Shown here one piece after another: positions 18,029-26,420 of a DNA stretch of 64,000 bases. The stretch's first letter is position 1; every line of letters begins with the position of its first letter. The DNA is from Paraburkholderia fynbosensis (GTDB taxonomy: Bacteria > Pseudomonadota > Gammaproteobacteria > Burkholderiales > Burkholderiaceae). Made by a program: the position numbers and the translations under genes. Location of the stretch: positions 62,001-126,000 of the forward strand of contig NZ_CADIKI010000021.1 of assembly GCF_902859935.1 (NCBI RefSeq). Direction: 5' to 3'. A model generated the notes under the pieces. The model had not been told where the DNA came from. It saw only the letters and a program-made list of their open reading frames with translations, and made no database searches.

Positions 18029-18381
18029 GCGAGCCGCCCGCGGCCTCGCTCGCCTGAACCTGCTCGAGCCTGCTTGAGCTTGCACGACTGCCGGCCGCGC
18101 CGCCCGCGACGGCGGCGCACTCGCTCGCGTTCGCGCCTTCGCGGGCGTGGCGCAGTCGCTGCGGCCCGCATGCGGCCGGCGTGGTTCGTCACGGACACTG
18201 ACGAATCCTGTCGATATGGCGTCGGCTCATGCGCGATGCGCCCCTTAATCCTCCTTACATCGGCCTAAAGCTTTGTCGTTGCGTATCCGATAACCCGGAT
18301 ACAGGGCAACTTCGGGCGCTGCGACGCTCCGAACGGCCATGCCACGACCAAACCGCAGTCTGTATGAGAAGAGGAGCGCCG
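18029..18381. other. Gene-free spacer between fliE and fliS
   Basis: The first ~200 bases are GC-rich with several short inverted repeats and no coding signal. The last part holds the sigma-28-like promoter at 18266-18293. No T-rich terminator for fliE is visible. Confidence 0.6.
18266..18293 (+). promoter_or_regulatory. Sigma-28 (FliA) type promoter upstream of fliS
   Basis: TAAAGCTT begins at 18266 and TCCGATAA ends at 18293. Against TAAAGTTT-N11-GCCGATAA there is one mismatch in each box and the spacer is one base longer. The fliS start codon lies 88 bases downstream of the -10 box. It would place fliS, fliT and the following two genes in the late flagellar class. Confidence 0.72.
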
Positions 18382-18816
18382 ATGTTTTCCCAAGGACACG
18401 CTGGAGCCAATGCGTATGCACGCGTGGGTGTCGAGACAAGTGTGATGGGCGCAAGTCCGCATCGTCTGATCGTGTTGCTGTACCAGGGTGCAAGGCAGGC
18501 GATCGCGCAGGCGCGGATGCATTTGCAGCAAGGCAATGTGGCCGAGCGTGGCATGGCGATCAGCAAAGCGATTCGCATTATCGAAAGCGGGCTGCAGCAG
18601 TCGCTCAACCTTGAGGTGGGCGGCGAGATTGCAGAGCGGCTGAACGCGCTGTACAGCTACATGGCGCGCCGGCTGCTCGAAGCCAATATCAAACAGAGCG
18701 AGACGATGCTAGTCGAAGTCGACGGCCTGCTGGCGACGCTCGAAGAAGCATGGATCGGCATTGCCCCGGAGATCGCGCGGATGGCAGCCCAGCCGGCCGC
18801 GGAAAGCATGAGATGA
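18382..18816 (+). CDS. fliS: Flagellin export chaperone FliS
   Basis: FliS is 144 residues from ATG 18382, which has GAGGAG upstream. It shows the family pattern ANAYARVGVETSVMGASPHR and LIVLLYQGA near the N-terminus and a four-helix-bundle composition throughout. FliS binds flagellin and prevents premature polymerisation. The stop overlaps the fliT start (ATGA at 18813-18816). fliC and fliD are not in the window. Confidence 0.96.
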   Translation: MFSQGHAGANAYARVGVETSVMGASPHRLIVLLYQGARQAIAQARMHLQQGNVAERGMAISKAIRIIESGLQQSLNLEVGGEIAERLNALYSYMARRLLEANIKQSETMLVEVDGLLATLEEAWIGIAPEIARMAAQPAAESMR

Positions 18817-19139
18817 CATCGAACGCAGAATATTTTGCCCGCTACGAGGCGATCGCAGCGATTTCCTGCCGCATGCTGACGGCTGCCCGGCGCGCACTGT
18901 GGAACGACCTGGTCCATTTGCAGGAGGAGTACCGGCATCTGGTGGAAGCGTTGAAGGAGGCCGACTCCGATGTGAAGCTCGACGAAGCCGAGCGCCTGCG
19001 TAAATACGCGCTGATCCGCCAGATTCTCGCGGACGACGCCGCCATCCGGGATCTGGCGAATCCGCGCATGGCCAACCTGTCGGCGCTGTTCGCCGGACGG
19101 CCGACGCGCGTGCTTAAGGAACTGTACGGCGTGCGCTGA
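18813..19139 (+). CDS. fliT: FliT-like flagellar chaperone
   Basis: The product is 108 residues, helical, with the size and charge pattern of FliT, the chaperone of the filament cap FliD and, in enterics, a brake on FlhDC. Sequence conservation in this family is low, so the assignment relies on the four-base overlap with fliS, size and composition. A 94-base gap separates it from the FliK-like gene. Confidence 0.85.
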   Translation: MTSNAEYFARYEAIAAISCRMLTAARRALWNDLVHLQEEYRHLVEALKEADSDVKLDEAERLRKYALIRQILADDAAIRDLANPRMANLSALFAGRPTRVLKELYGVR

Positions 19140-19233
19140 GCCGGCGTGCGTACGCCGCGTGTCCGGATCGCGGAGCCAGACCGGACTGATTTGAGATTGA
19201 GCGCGCTGCCGCCAATGTGACCAAGGAATCGGC

Positions 19234-20682
19234 ATGAACGGAATCGACACGGCCATCGCTTCGGTGCTTACGAGCCGGGTCGACAGTCTGCTCAACATCG
19301 CGCCGGGCAGTACGGCCACCTCGCAGACCGGTGCGACGGGTCTCGATGCCGCGCCGATTACGGTACCCCCGGCCGCGCCGGCCGCGCCGCCGCCTTCCGC
19401 GCAAACCGCCCTTTCCGCCGTCGCGCTGACGCTCAATGCGATCGCGCACGCGGGCGGCGAGGCCACCTTGGCGGTGCTCGGCCAGACGCCGATCTGGCCG
19501 GCCGCGCCGGCGCTCGATATTGAAGTCGGCGGCTTGCCGCTGTTCGACACCTCCGCTGAGTCCGCCACGCTGAAGGGAAATCCCGCCACTGCCGGCACGA
19601 CGAGCACGGCTGCTGCGGCCACCGCCAGTATCGCGGCAGCCCAGGTGCCGGTCGCGGCGCTCGCGGCCGCGCTCGAACGGACGGTGAGTGGTAGCGGTCT
19701 GTTCTACGAAGCTCATCTCGCGCAATGGCTGGCGGGCCAGCGCTCGCCGGCGGACCTCGCCGACGAGGCGCAAAACAAGCTGGTCGCCGCCGCGCAAGTG
19801 CCGGTCGACCGGACCAACGAAGACGGTGACGCGCCGCTGCCGAACGGCTCGACGCGGCAGGGCACCGGCACTACTTCCAATGGCGGCGTGCAGGGCGGCG
19901 CACCCGAGAACGCCGCCACGGCCCGCGCGACTGCGTCGATCCTGACTGCGCAGGCCGCACGTTTCGTCGCCGGTGAAGTGCTGGCCGATTCGCTGTCCGA
20001 ACTGACCGGGCAGCCCGCGCATGCCGGGCTGCACAGCGCGGCGGCGCAAACCGCCGACACGGGCGCGGGGCAGAATTCGCCATCGATGGCCGCGGCGGTG
20101 CATCCCGCGACCGTGCCGCTGGTGCGGCAGCAACTGGATCTGCTCGCGACCGGCCAGTTTCGCTGGAGCGGCGAAGCATGGCCGGGCGCACGGCTCGACT
20201 GGACCATCGAACAGGACGGCGACGAATGGGACCGCAGCGGCGGCGGCATGGCGAGCGAGGATGACCAGCCTTGGCGCACGCGCCTGACGTTGTCGCTTCC
20301 AACGCTCGGCACTGTCGACGCCGAACTGACGCTGACCGGCATGCGGCTCATGGCGCGCGTGCAGGCGAGTCCGGGCGGCGCGGCGCGCCTCGCGATGCAA
20401 GGGGAAAGCTTCCGGCAGCGGCTCGCCGCGGCGGGCATCGAACTGAACGGCCTGACGATCCGCGAGATCGGCGGTGGTGTGCCTGGCGCCGCGGCCACGG
20501 CGGCGAGCGCGGCGCAGGCGCAGGCTGCGGCATCGGCCTATGCGCGCTCGGCGTCGACGGTGGCTTCGGCTTCCGCAACCTCCGCGAGCCCGGCGGCCGA
20601 TGCCGGGACGACGGCCCGCCGCAACACGCGCGGCGCTCGCGCGCCGGCCGCGCCGAGCAATGATTTCGACTGGGATATCTGA
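19234..20682 (+). CDS. FliK-like hook-length control domain protein
   Basis: The protein is 482 residues. The first ~300 are Ala/Thr/Gly-rich and variable. The C-terminal part (about residues 300-420) has the FliK C-domain pattern: LTLSLPTLGTVDAELTLTGM, then LAMQGESFRQRLAAAGIELN. It is a second FliK-type protein in the same cluster as the ruler fliK at 10314, with little similarity outside the domain. Its stop overlaps the start of the FlhB-like gene (TGATG), so the two are translated together. That suggests a joint role in export control, but the function is not established by the sequence. The run of Ala/Ser near the C-terminus is low complexity. Confidence 0.8.
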   Translation: MNGIDTAIASVLTSRVDSLLNIAPGSTATSQTGATGLDAAPITVPPAAPAAPPPSAQTALSAVALTLNAIAHAGGEATLAVLGQTPIWPAAPALDIEVGGLPLFDTSAESATLKGNPATAGTTSTAAAATASIAAAQVPVAALAAALERTVSGSGLFYEAHLAQWLAGQRSPADLADEAQNKLVAAAQVPVDRTNEDGDAPLPNGSTRQGTGTTSNGGVQGGAPENAATARATASILTAQAARFVAGEVLADSLSELTGQPAHAGLHSAAAQTADTGAGQNSPSMAAAVHPATVPLVRQQLDLLATGQFRWSGEAWPGARLDWTIEQDGDEWDRSGGGMASEDDQPWRTRLTLSLPTLGTVDAELTLTGMRLMARVQASPGGAARLAMQGESFRQRLAAAGIELNGLTIREIGGGVPGAAATAASAAQAQAAASAYARSASTVASASATSASPAADAGTTARRNTRGARAPAAPSNDFDWDI

Positions 20683-21038
20683 TGAGCCGCACACACCGCC
20701 GCACCGCGGCTGCGCTCGTCTACGACACGCAAAGTGGCGACCCCGCGCCGCGCTTGGTCGCCAAAGGCTATGGGCTGCTGGCCGACATGATCGTGCAGCG
20801 GGCCAAGGAAGCGGGCCTGTATGTTCACGAGGCGCCCGAGATGGTCTCGCTGCTGATGCAGGTGGACCTCGACGCGCGTATCCCGCCACAGCTTTATCAG
20901 GCGGTGGCGGAATTGCTCGCGTGGCTGCATCGGCTGGAAAGCGGCGCCGAGAATGAACCGGCACACGGCGGCGCCACCGCGCAGGACGTGACCGACGTGG
21001 TGGCCACCGAGATCGAGGGCGGTACGGCGGCGCGCTAG
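20682..21038 (+). CDS. Stand-alone FlhB C-terminal-domain-like protein
   Basis: The product is 118 residues and matches only the cytoplasmic FlhB_CC part: PRLVAKGYGLLADMIVQRAK, then VHEAPEMVSLLMQVDLDARIPPQ (quoted in part) and LYQAVAELLAWLHRL. The transmembrane domain and the autocleaving NPTH loop are absent. In FlhB this domain recognises export substrates and binds FliK. Stand-alone versions are known in several proteobacteria and can partly replace the FlhB domain. It overlaps the FliK-like gene by one base, which fits a FliK-FlhB partner pair. The full-length flhB is not in the window. Confidence 0.85.
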   Translation: MSRTHRRTAAALVYDTQSGDPAPRLVAKGYGLLADMIVQRAKEAGLYVHEAPEMVSLLMQVDLDARIPPQLYQAVAELLAWLHRLESGAENEPAHGGATAQDVTDVVATEIEGGTAAR

Positions 21039-21070
21039 ACGGCGTCCGTTGCGCCGGCTGGGCGGATTCA

Positions 21071-22490
21071 TCAGAAGCGCATCATCAACTTCAGCAACGC
21101 GTCGACCCGCCTGCCATATGGCGGCGCGATCCAGCCGCGCGCGTTCAGCCGCGACTGCGTCAGCACCGGCTTCATCTTCGAGAAGGTCACGAAGCCTTCA
21201 TAGCCGTGATACGCACCCATTCCGCTCGCGCCCACCCCGCCGAATGGCAGGCTTTTCGCACGCGAGGTGCATCAGCGTTTCGTTGACCGCCATGCCGCCG
21301 GCGATCGTTTCGTGCGTCACGCGTTCGATTGTCGGCGCATCGTCGGCGTACAGATACAGCGCGAGCGGACGAGGGCGCGTGTTGATGTACGCGATCGCGT
21401 CGTCGAGCGTGTCGTAAGGGATGATCGGCAGCAGCGGCCCGAAAATTTCCTCCTGCATCAGCGCGCATTCGTCGGGCGCGTTCGTGACGACGGTCAGCGC
21501 AAAGCGGCGGCTCGCCGGGTCGGGCGCGGCGTCGGTCAGCGCATGCAGTTGCGCGCCGCCAGCGCGGGCTTCGTCGGCGAGACGCTCGAGCCGCGCGAAG
21601 TGGCGCGGCGAAATGATTGACGTGTAATCCCGGTTGGTCGCAAAGGCCGGATACATCTTCGCCATCCGCTCGCGCGCGCGGTCGATGAACGCCTGCTCCG
21701 TGCCGCGCGGCACCAGCACGTAGTCCGGCGCGACGCAGGTTTGGCCCGCGTTGAGCGTCTTGCCGGCGACGAGGTTGTCGACCGCGTTGTTAAAGCGCGC
21801 CTGCGCGCCGATGATCGCCGGCGACTTGCCGCCGAGTTCGAGCGTGACCGGCGTCAGATGCTCGGCCGCCGCGCGCATCACTTCGTGGCCGACCCGGGTC
21901 GAGCCGGTAAACAGCAGGTGATCGAACGGTTGCGCGCTGAACGCGGCGCCGAGCGTCGCGTCGCCATTGACCACCGCGACGTGATCGCGCGCGAAGGTCT
22001 GGCCGATTAGCTGCTTGAACAGCGCCGACGTTCGCGGCGTCAGTTCGGACATTTTGATGATCGCGCGATTGCCCGCGGTGAGCGCGCTGATCAGCGGCCC
22101 GGCGGCAAGCAGCACCGGATAGTTCCATGGCACGAGAATGCCGACCACGCCGAGCGGCTGCGGCACGACCTTCGCGCGCGCCGGCAGCAGCCATTTGCTG
22201 GTGCTGCGGCGCTGCGGTTTCATCCAGCGTTTGCCGTGTCTGAGCGCGGCGTCGATCTCTTCCTTCACCAGCAGGAACTCGGCGAGCAGCACCTCTTGTT
22301 TCGCGCGATTGCCGAAGTCCACGCTCATCGCGTCGGCGAGCGCGTCGCGATTGTCGAGCATGACCTGGCGCAACGCTTTCAAATGCCTCGCGCGCGTGTC
22401 CCATGACGGGTACGGCGCGCGCAGGTAGGCATCGCGTTGATCGCGCAGCAGTGCTTCGAGCGCGGCGAGCTCGGGCAAATCGTTCTTCAT
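21071..22490 (-). pseudogene. Coniferyl aldehyde dehydrogenase-like gene with a frameshift near the 3' end
   Basis: The gene is an NAD(P)-dependent aldehyde dehydrogenase of the coniferyl-aldehyde/CalB type. It has LELGGKS with the active-site Glu at residue 218 and GQTC with the catalytic Cys at residue 252. The frame is intact for 430 residues but ends in the unrelated tail PAIRRGGRERNGCVSRL at 21198. Shifting one base near 21247-21254 restores the family ending LPFGGVGASGMGAYHGYEGF and FSKMKPV, running to a TGA at 21071. The span 21071-22490 is 1420 bases, one more than a multiple of three, consistent with a single inserted base. Either a real recent mutation or a sequencing error. Confidence 0.88.
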
Positions 22491-22590
22491 GCGGGTCCAC
22501 TCCCTGATTGGGTGACGGTGCGCGTTGGGTCGCGCTTATTGATCTGGCGGTGTCTGTTTCGAGTGTTTCACATTGAGGTAGGCACGAATC

Positions 22591-24276
22591 TCACGCGGGA
22601 AACGCGCGTTCGATGATCGCCGCATGATCGAACGTGGCCGGCAGCGTGCCGTACACGCGGCCGCTTTCGCCGCAGCCCTCGGCGAGACGCGTGGTGATGA
22701 ACGCGTCGGCGATCGCGGCGGGCGCATGTTCGGCGAGCAGCGTGGCCTGCGCGATCAGCACGATCTGCTGGGCGATCCGGCGTGCCGACGCCTCGCGCTC
22801 ATCGGCCGGGCCATTGAGCGTGGCGGCCAGCTTGCCGAGCGCGGCGCGCAACGCCGGCTGCGCGCCTGCCTGCGCCTGCCACGCGGCGAACAGCGCTTGC
22901 GCTGCCTCCGGCTCGCGCTCCAGCGCGCGCAGCACGTCGAGGCACATCACGTTGCCTGAGCCTTCCCAGATCGAATTCACCGGCGCTTCACGATAGAAGC
23001 GCGCCATCGGACCGGTTTCGATGTAGCCGTTGCCGCCCCAGACTTCCATCGCCTCACCGGTGAATTCCAGCGTCCGCTTGCAAACCCAGTACTTCGCCGC
23101 CGGCGTGACGATGCGCCGCCACGCGCGCTCGGCGGGTGAGCTGGACGAAGCGTCGGCGCATGCCTCGAACGCGCGCGCGAGGCGCATGAACAGCACCGTT
23201 GCCGCTTCGGACTCCAGGGCGAGATCGGCCAGTACGTTGCGCATCAGCGGCTGGTCGGCCAACTGACGGCCGAACGCGCTGCGATGGCGCGCATGGTGGA
23301 TCGCCTGCACCAGCGCCGCGCGCATCAACGCCGCGCTGCCGATCACGCAATCGAGCCGCGTGTAGTTCGCCATTTCGATGATGGTCGGCACACCGCGCCC
23401 TTCGTCGCCGATCATGACGCCGAACGCGTCGAGGAATTCGACTTCGCCGCTCGCATTCGAGCGATTGCCGAGCTTGTCTTTAAGGCGCTGGATCTGCACG
23501 GTGTTCTTGCGGCCGTCCGGCGCAAAACGCGGCACGTAAAAGCACGACAGGCCGGTGTGATCGTCGGTGCGCGCGAGCACGAGATGGGCGTCGCACTGCG
23601 GCGCGGAGAAAAACCACTTGTGCCCGACGAGCCGGTAGGCGCCGTCGCGGCCACCGGCGGCGAGCGCATGCGCGTGAGTCTGATTGGTGCGCACATCGGA
23701 GCCGCCCTGCTTCTCGGTCATACCCATGCCGATCATCGCGGACATTTTCTGCGTGAGCGGCACGTCGCGCGGATCGTGCTCGCGGGAGTAGAGCTTCTCG
23801 CGCAACGTATCGAACAAGCCGGGCTCGCGCTGCAATACCGGGATGCTGGCGAAGGTCATCGTCAACGGGCAGAGCGAACCGGATTCGAGCTGCGCATGCA
23901 GAAAGTAGCCGGCGCAGCGTGCGGCCATCGCGCCGTTTTGCGGATCGGAGAACGGCAGCGCATGCACTCCCTCGCGTCGCAAAAGCGAGAGCAGCGTATG
24001 CCACGAGGGATGGAACTCCAGCGCGTCGATGCGCTCGCCGCGCGGGCTGTGCGTGAACAGTTCGGGTGTGTGACGGTTGGCCAGTTCAGCGAGCGCCAGC
24101 GTCTCGGGGGCGCTGAGCGCCGCGCCATGCCGCAGCAGGGCTTCGCGATGCCAGCCGGCATCGCCGCGTTCGAGGGCCGCGGACAACGCGACGTCGCTCG
24201 AAAAGAGGTTGTAGTCCGCTAGCGGCGGAACCTGATTCGTCACGTCGTGCGTCTGGCCGAAGTGATGCCGTTCCAT
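22591..24276 (-). CDS. AidB-like acyl-CoA dehydrogenase
   Basis: The protein is about 561 residues from ATG 24276 (MERHHFGQTHDV), preceded by CGGAGA. It has the extended N-terminal region of the AidB subgroup (THPELFTHS-type segment and RREGVHALPF), then the acyl-CoA dehydrogenase core with MTEKQGGSDVRTNQT for FAD/substrate contact. The C-terminal part has the KYWVCKRTLEFTGEAMEVWG and GGNGYIE motifs. AidB proteins belong to the alkylation response in E. coli; related proteins act in acyl-CoA oxidation. The neighbouring aldehyde dehydrogenase and GMC oxidoreductase suggest a catabolic context, which is inference. Confidence 0.88.
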   Translation of the reverse strand: MERHHFGQTHDVTNQVPPLADYNLFSSDVALSAALERGDAGWHREALLRHGAALSAPETLALAELANRHTPELFTHSPRGERIDALEFHPSWHTLLSLLRREGVHALPFSDPQNGAMAARCAGYFLHAQLESGSLCPLTMTFASIPVLQREPGLFDTLREKLYSREHDPRDVPLTQKMSAMIGMGMTEKQGGSDVRTNQTHAHALAAGGRDGAYRLVGHKWFFSAPQCDAHLVLARTDDHTGLSCFYVPRFAPDGRKNTVQIQRLKDKLGNRSNASGEVEFLDAFGVMIGDEGRGVPTIIEMANYTRLDCVIGSAALMRAALVQAIHHARHRSAFGRQLADQPLMRNVLADLALESEAATVLFMRLARAFEACADASSSSPAERAWRRIVTPAAKYWVCKRTLEFTGEAMEVWGGNGYIETGPMARFYREAPVNSIWEGSGNVMCLDVLRALEREPEAAQALFAAWQAQAGAQPALRAALGKLAATLNGPADEREASARRIAQQIVLIAQATLLAEHAPAAIADAFITTRLAEGCGESGRVYGTLPATFDHAAIIERAFPA

Positions 24277-24592
24277 GTGCTGTCTCCGTTCACCGCAGGC
24301 TCGCCGGTGCTGATCGACGGGAGCTGCGACGGTGTGCCGTTTAATCGCCGCGTGTCGTGCCGCACGCTGGGGGAGAGCGCCTGCCGCGCCTGTTTGAATG
24401 ACGTGCGGCCGGCTGGCGGGCGGGCGCGCGTCTTTCATCATAGGGGGCGCGGCCGCGCTTGCGTTTAGAGGAATCGCTCTGGCGCGAAGGCGGCGCAGCC
24501 TTGGAGCGCTCCTTAGAATGCCGGTGAAGCACACGTAGACAAGTGTGCACGAGACAGGGTGCGCGAGCAACGCGGCCCATCAGGAGGAGCGG
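24277..24592. other. Divergent intergenic region aidB-like / GMC oxidoreductase
   Basis: No gene. Contains a short palindrome GCACAC (24528-24533), 8 bases, GTGTGC (24542-24547), 46 bases before the GMC start, of a size that could be a regulator site. No regulator gene lies between the two divergent genes. Confidence 0.5.
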
Positions 24593-26251
24593 ATGCAATA
24601 CGACTACATCATTGTCGGCGCGGGCTCCGGTGGCTGCGCGCTGGCGAGCCGTCTCGCGGATAGCTGCCCCGATGCGACGATCGCACTGATCGAAGCCGGT
24701 CCGCACACCGACCGCAATCTGTTCGTGAACATGCCGCTCGGCGTGGCGGCCGTGGTGCCCAACAAACTCAAAACCAATTACGGCTATCTGACGACGCCGC
24801 AGCCAGGCTTGGGCGGGCGGCAAGGCTATCAGCCGCGCGGGCGCGGCGTCGGCGGATCGAGCGCGATCAACGCGATGATCTATACGCGCGGCCATCCGCT
24901 CGATTACGACGAATGGGCGCAGCTCGGTTGCGATGGTTGGTCGTGGGCCGAGGTGCTGCCGTACTTCCGCCGCGCCGAAGGCAACGAGCGCGGCGCCGAC
25001 GCGTGGCACGGCGACGCCGGCCCGCTCACCGTTTCCGACTTGCGCTACCGCAATCCGTTTTCGACGCGCTTCGTGCAGGCCGCGCTCGAAGCCGGGTACG
25101 AACCGAATCGCGATTTCAACGGGGCGGACCAGGAAGGCATCGGCTTCTACCAGGTGACGCAGCGCGATGGCCGCCGCTGCAGCGTCGCGCGCGCTTATAT
25201 CTACGATCGCACGCGCCCCAATCTGCACACGATTGCCGATGCGACCGTGCTGCGCGTCACCTTCGACGGCAAACGCGCGAGCGGCGTGGAGATTGTGCGC
25301 GGCGGCCGCACCGACACGCTCGAAGCGCGCGCCGAGGTAGTGCTGGCGGCGGGCGCGTTCAATTCACCGCAACTGCTGATGTGCTCGGGCATCGGGCCGG
25401 CGGCGCATCTGCAATCGCTCGGCGTCGCCGTGCTGCACAACGCGCCCGAAGTCGGCCAGAACCTGATCGATCACGTCGATTTCACGATCAACAAGCGGGT
25501 TGCGTCGATCGAGCCGACGGGTTTTTCGGTGCGCGGAATTGCGCGGATGCTCCCGCAGTTCGTCACTTTCATGCGCCACGGGCACGGCATGCTGTCGAGC
25601 AACGTCGCCGAGGCGGGCGGTTTTCTGAAGAGCCGGCCGACGCTCGCGTGGCCCGATCTGCAACTGCATTTCTGCGCGGCGATCGTCGACGATCACAACC
25701 GTCACATGCATTGGGGCCACGGCTACTCGCTGCACGTGTGCGTGTTGCGCCCTCACAGCCGCGGCGCGGTGACACTCGCGAGTGCCGATGCGCGTACCGC
25801 GCCAATCATCGATCCACGTTTTTTCAGCGACGCGCGCGATCTCGATCTGCTGGTGGAGGGCGTGAAGATGGCGCGGCGCATTCTCGATGCGCCGTCGCTC
25901 GCGCTGCATGGCGGCGCCGAGTTGTACACGCATGTGGGACAGTCGGACGCGCAATTGCGCCAAACCATCGCCGGGCACGCGGACACGATCTACCACCCGG
26001 TGGCCACCTGCCGCATGGGCGGCGACGCTCGCTCGGTGGTCGATCCGCAACTGCGGGTGCGCGGGGTGAGCGGCTTGCGGATCGTCGATGCCTCGGTGAT
26101 GCCGACGCTGATCGGCGGCAACACCAATGCGCCGACGGTGATGATCGGCGAGCGCGCGGCCGAACTGATCGTGGCCAGCCGCCGTGATGGCGCGACGGGG
26201 CGGAGCACGTCGCCGCGGGGCATCGGCGGCATGGCGGCGCGGGCCGCTTGA
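24593..26251 (+). CDS. GMC-family FAD oxidoreductase (choline/alcohol dehydrogenase-like)
   Basis: The product is 552 residues from ATG 24593, with AGGAGG upstream. The FAD-binding Rossmann motif GAGSGG is at residues 9-14, the GMC signature region GRGVGGSSAINAMIYTRGHP follows, and the C-terminus has DTIYHPVATCRMG and the second GMC signature around GNTNAPTVMIGERAA. Family members oxidise alcohols, choline or sugars to aldehydes and pass electrons to quinones. With an aldehyde dehydrogenase and an acyl-CoA dehydrogenase nearby, an alcohol substrate is plausible but not shown. Confidence 0.9.
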   Translation: MQYDYIIVGAGSGGCALASRLADSCPDATIALIEAGPHTDRNLFVNMPLGVAAVVPNKLKTNYGYLTTPQPGLGGRQGYQPRGRGVGGSSAINAMIYTRGHPLDYDEWAQLGCDGWSWAEVLPYFRRAEGNERGADAWHGDAGPLTVSDLRYRNPFSTRFVQAALEAGYEPNRDFNGADQEGIGFYQVTQRDGRRCSVARAYIYDRTRPNLHTIADATVLRVTFDGKRASGVEIVRGGRTDTLEARAEVVLAAGAFNSPQLLMCSGIGPAAHLQSLGVAVLHNAPEVGQNLIDHVDFTINKRVASIEPTGFSVRGIARMLPQFVTFMRHGHGMLSSNVAEAGGFLKSRPTLAWPDLQLHFCAAIVDDHNRHMHWGHGYSLHVCVLRPHSRGAVTLASADARTAPIIDPRFFSDARDLDLLVEGVKMARRILDAPSLALHGGAELYTHVGQSDAQLRQTIAGHADTIYHPVATCRMGGDARSVVDPQLRVRGVSGLRIVDASVMPTLIGGNTNAPTVMIGERAAELIVASRRDGATGRSTSPRGIGGMAARAA

Positions 26252-26356
26252 GGCACATCAAAGTCCTCAATCTGTTTTCATTTGCAAGGAAAATTTGAAC
26301 AACGTCGGTCAATTGTCATAAATTGTCCAGCTTCGATTTTGAGATTCCTCAGCTCC

Positions 26357-26362
26357 TATAAT
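26357..26362 (+). promoter_or_regulatory. Consensus -10 box upstream of the OmpA-family gene
   Basis: TATAAT at 26357-26362 in an AT-rich intergenic stretch that stands out in this GC-rich region; a -35-like TCGATT lies 18 bases upstream. The start codon of the OmpA-family gene is 58 bases downstream. Confidence 0.6.
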
Positions 26363-26420
26363 CGCGCCGCGAAAAAGAGCGCGTCATGTGGCGCGCCCGG
26401 AATTTCAAGGAAGCGAAGCG

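Noticed and set aside
19114..20964. A 616-codon minus-strand frame over the FliK-like gene
   Set aside because: Antisense shadow; the plus strand has overlapping starts/stops with its neighbours and a recognisable FliK domain.
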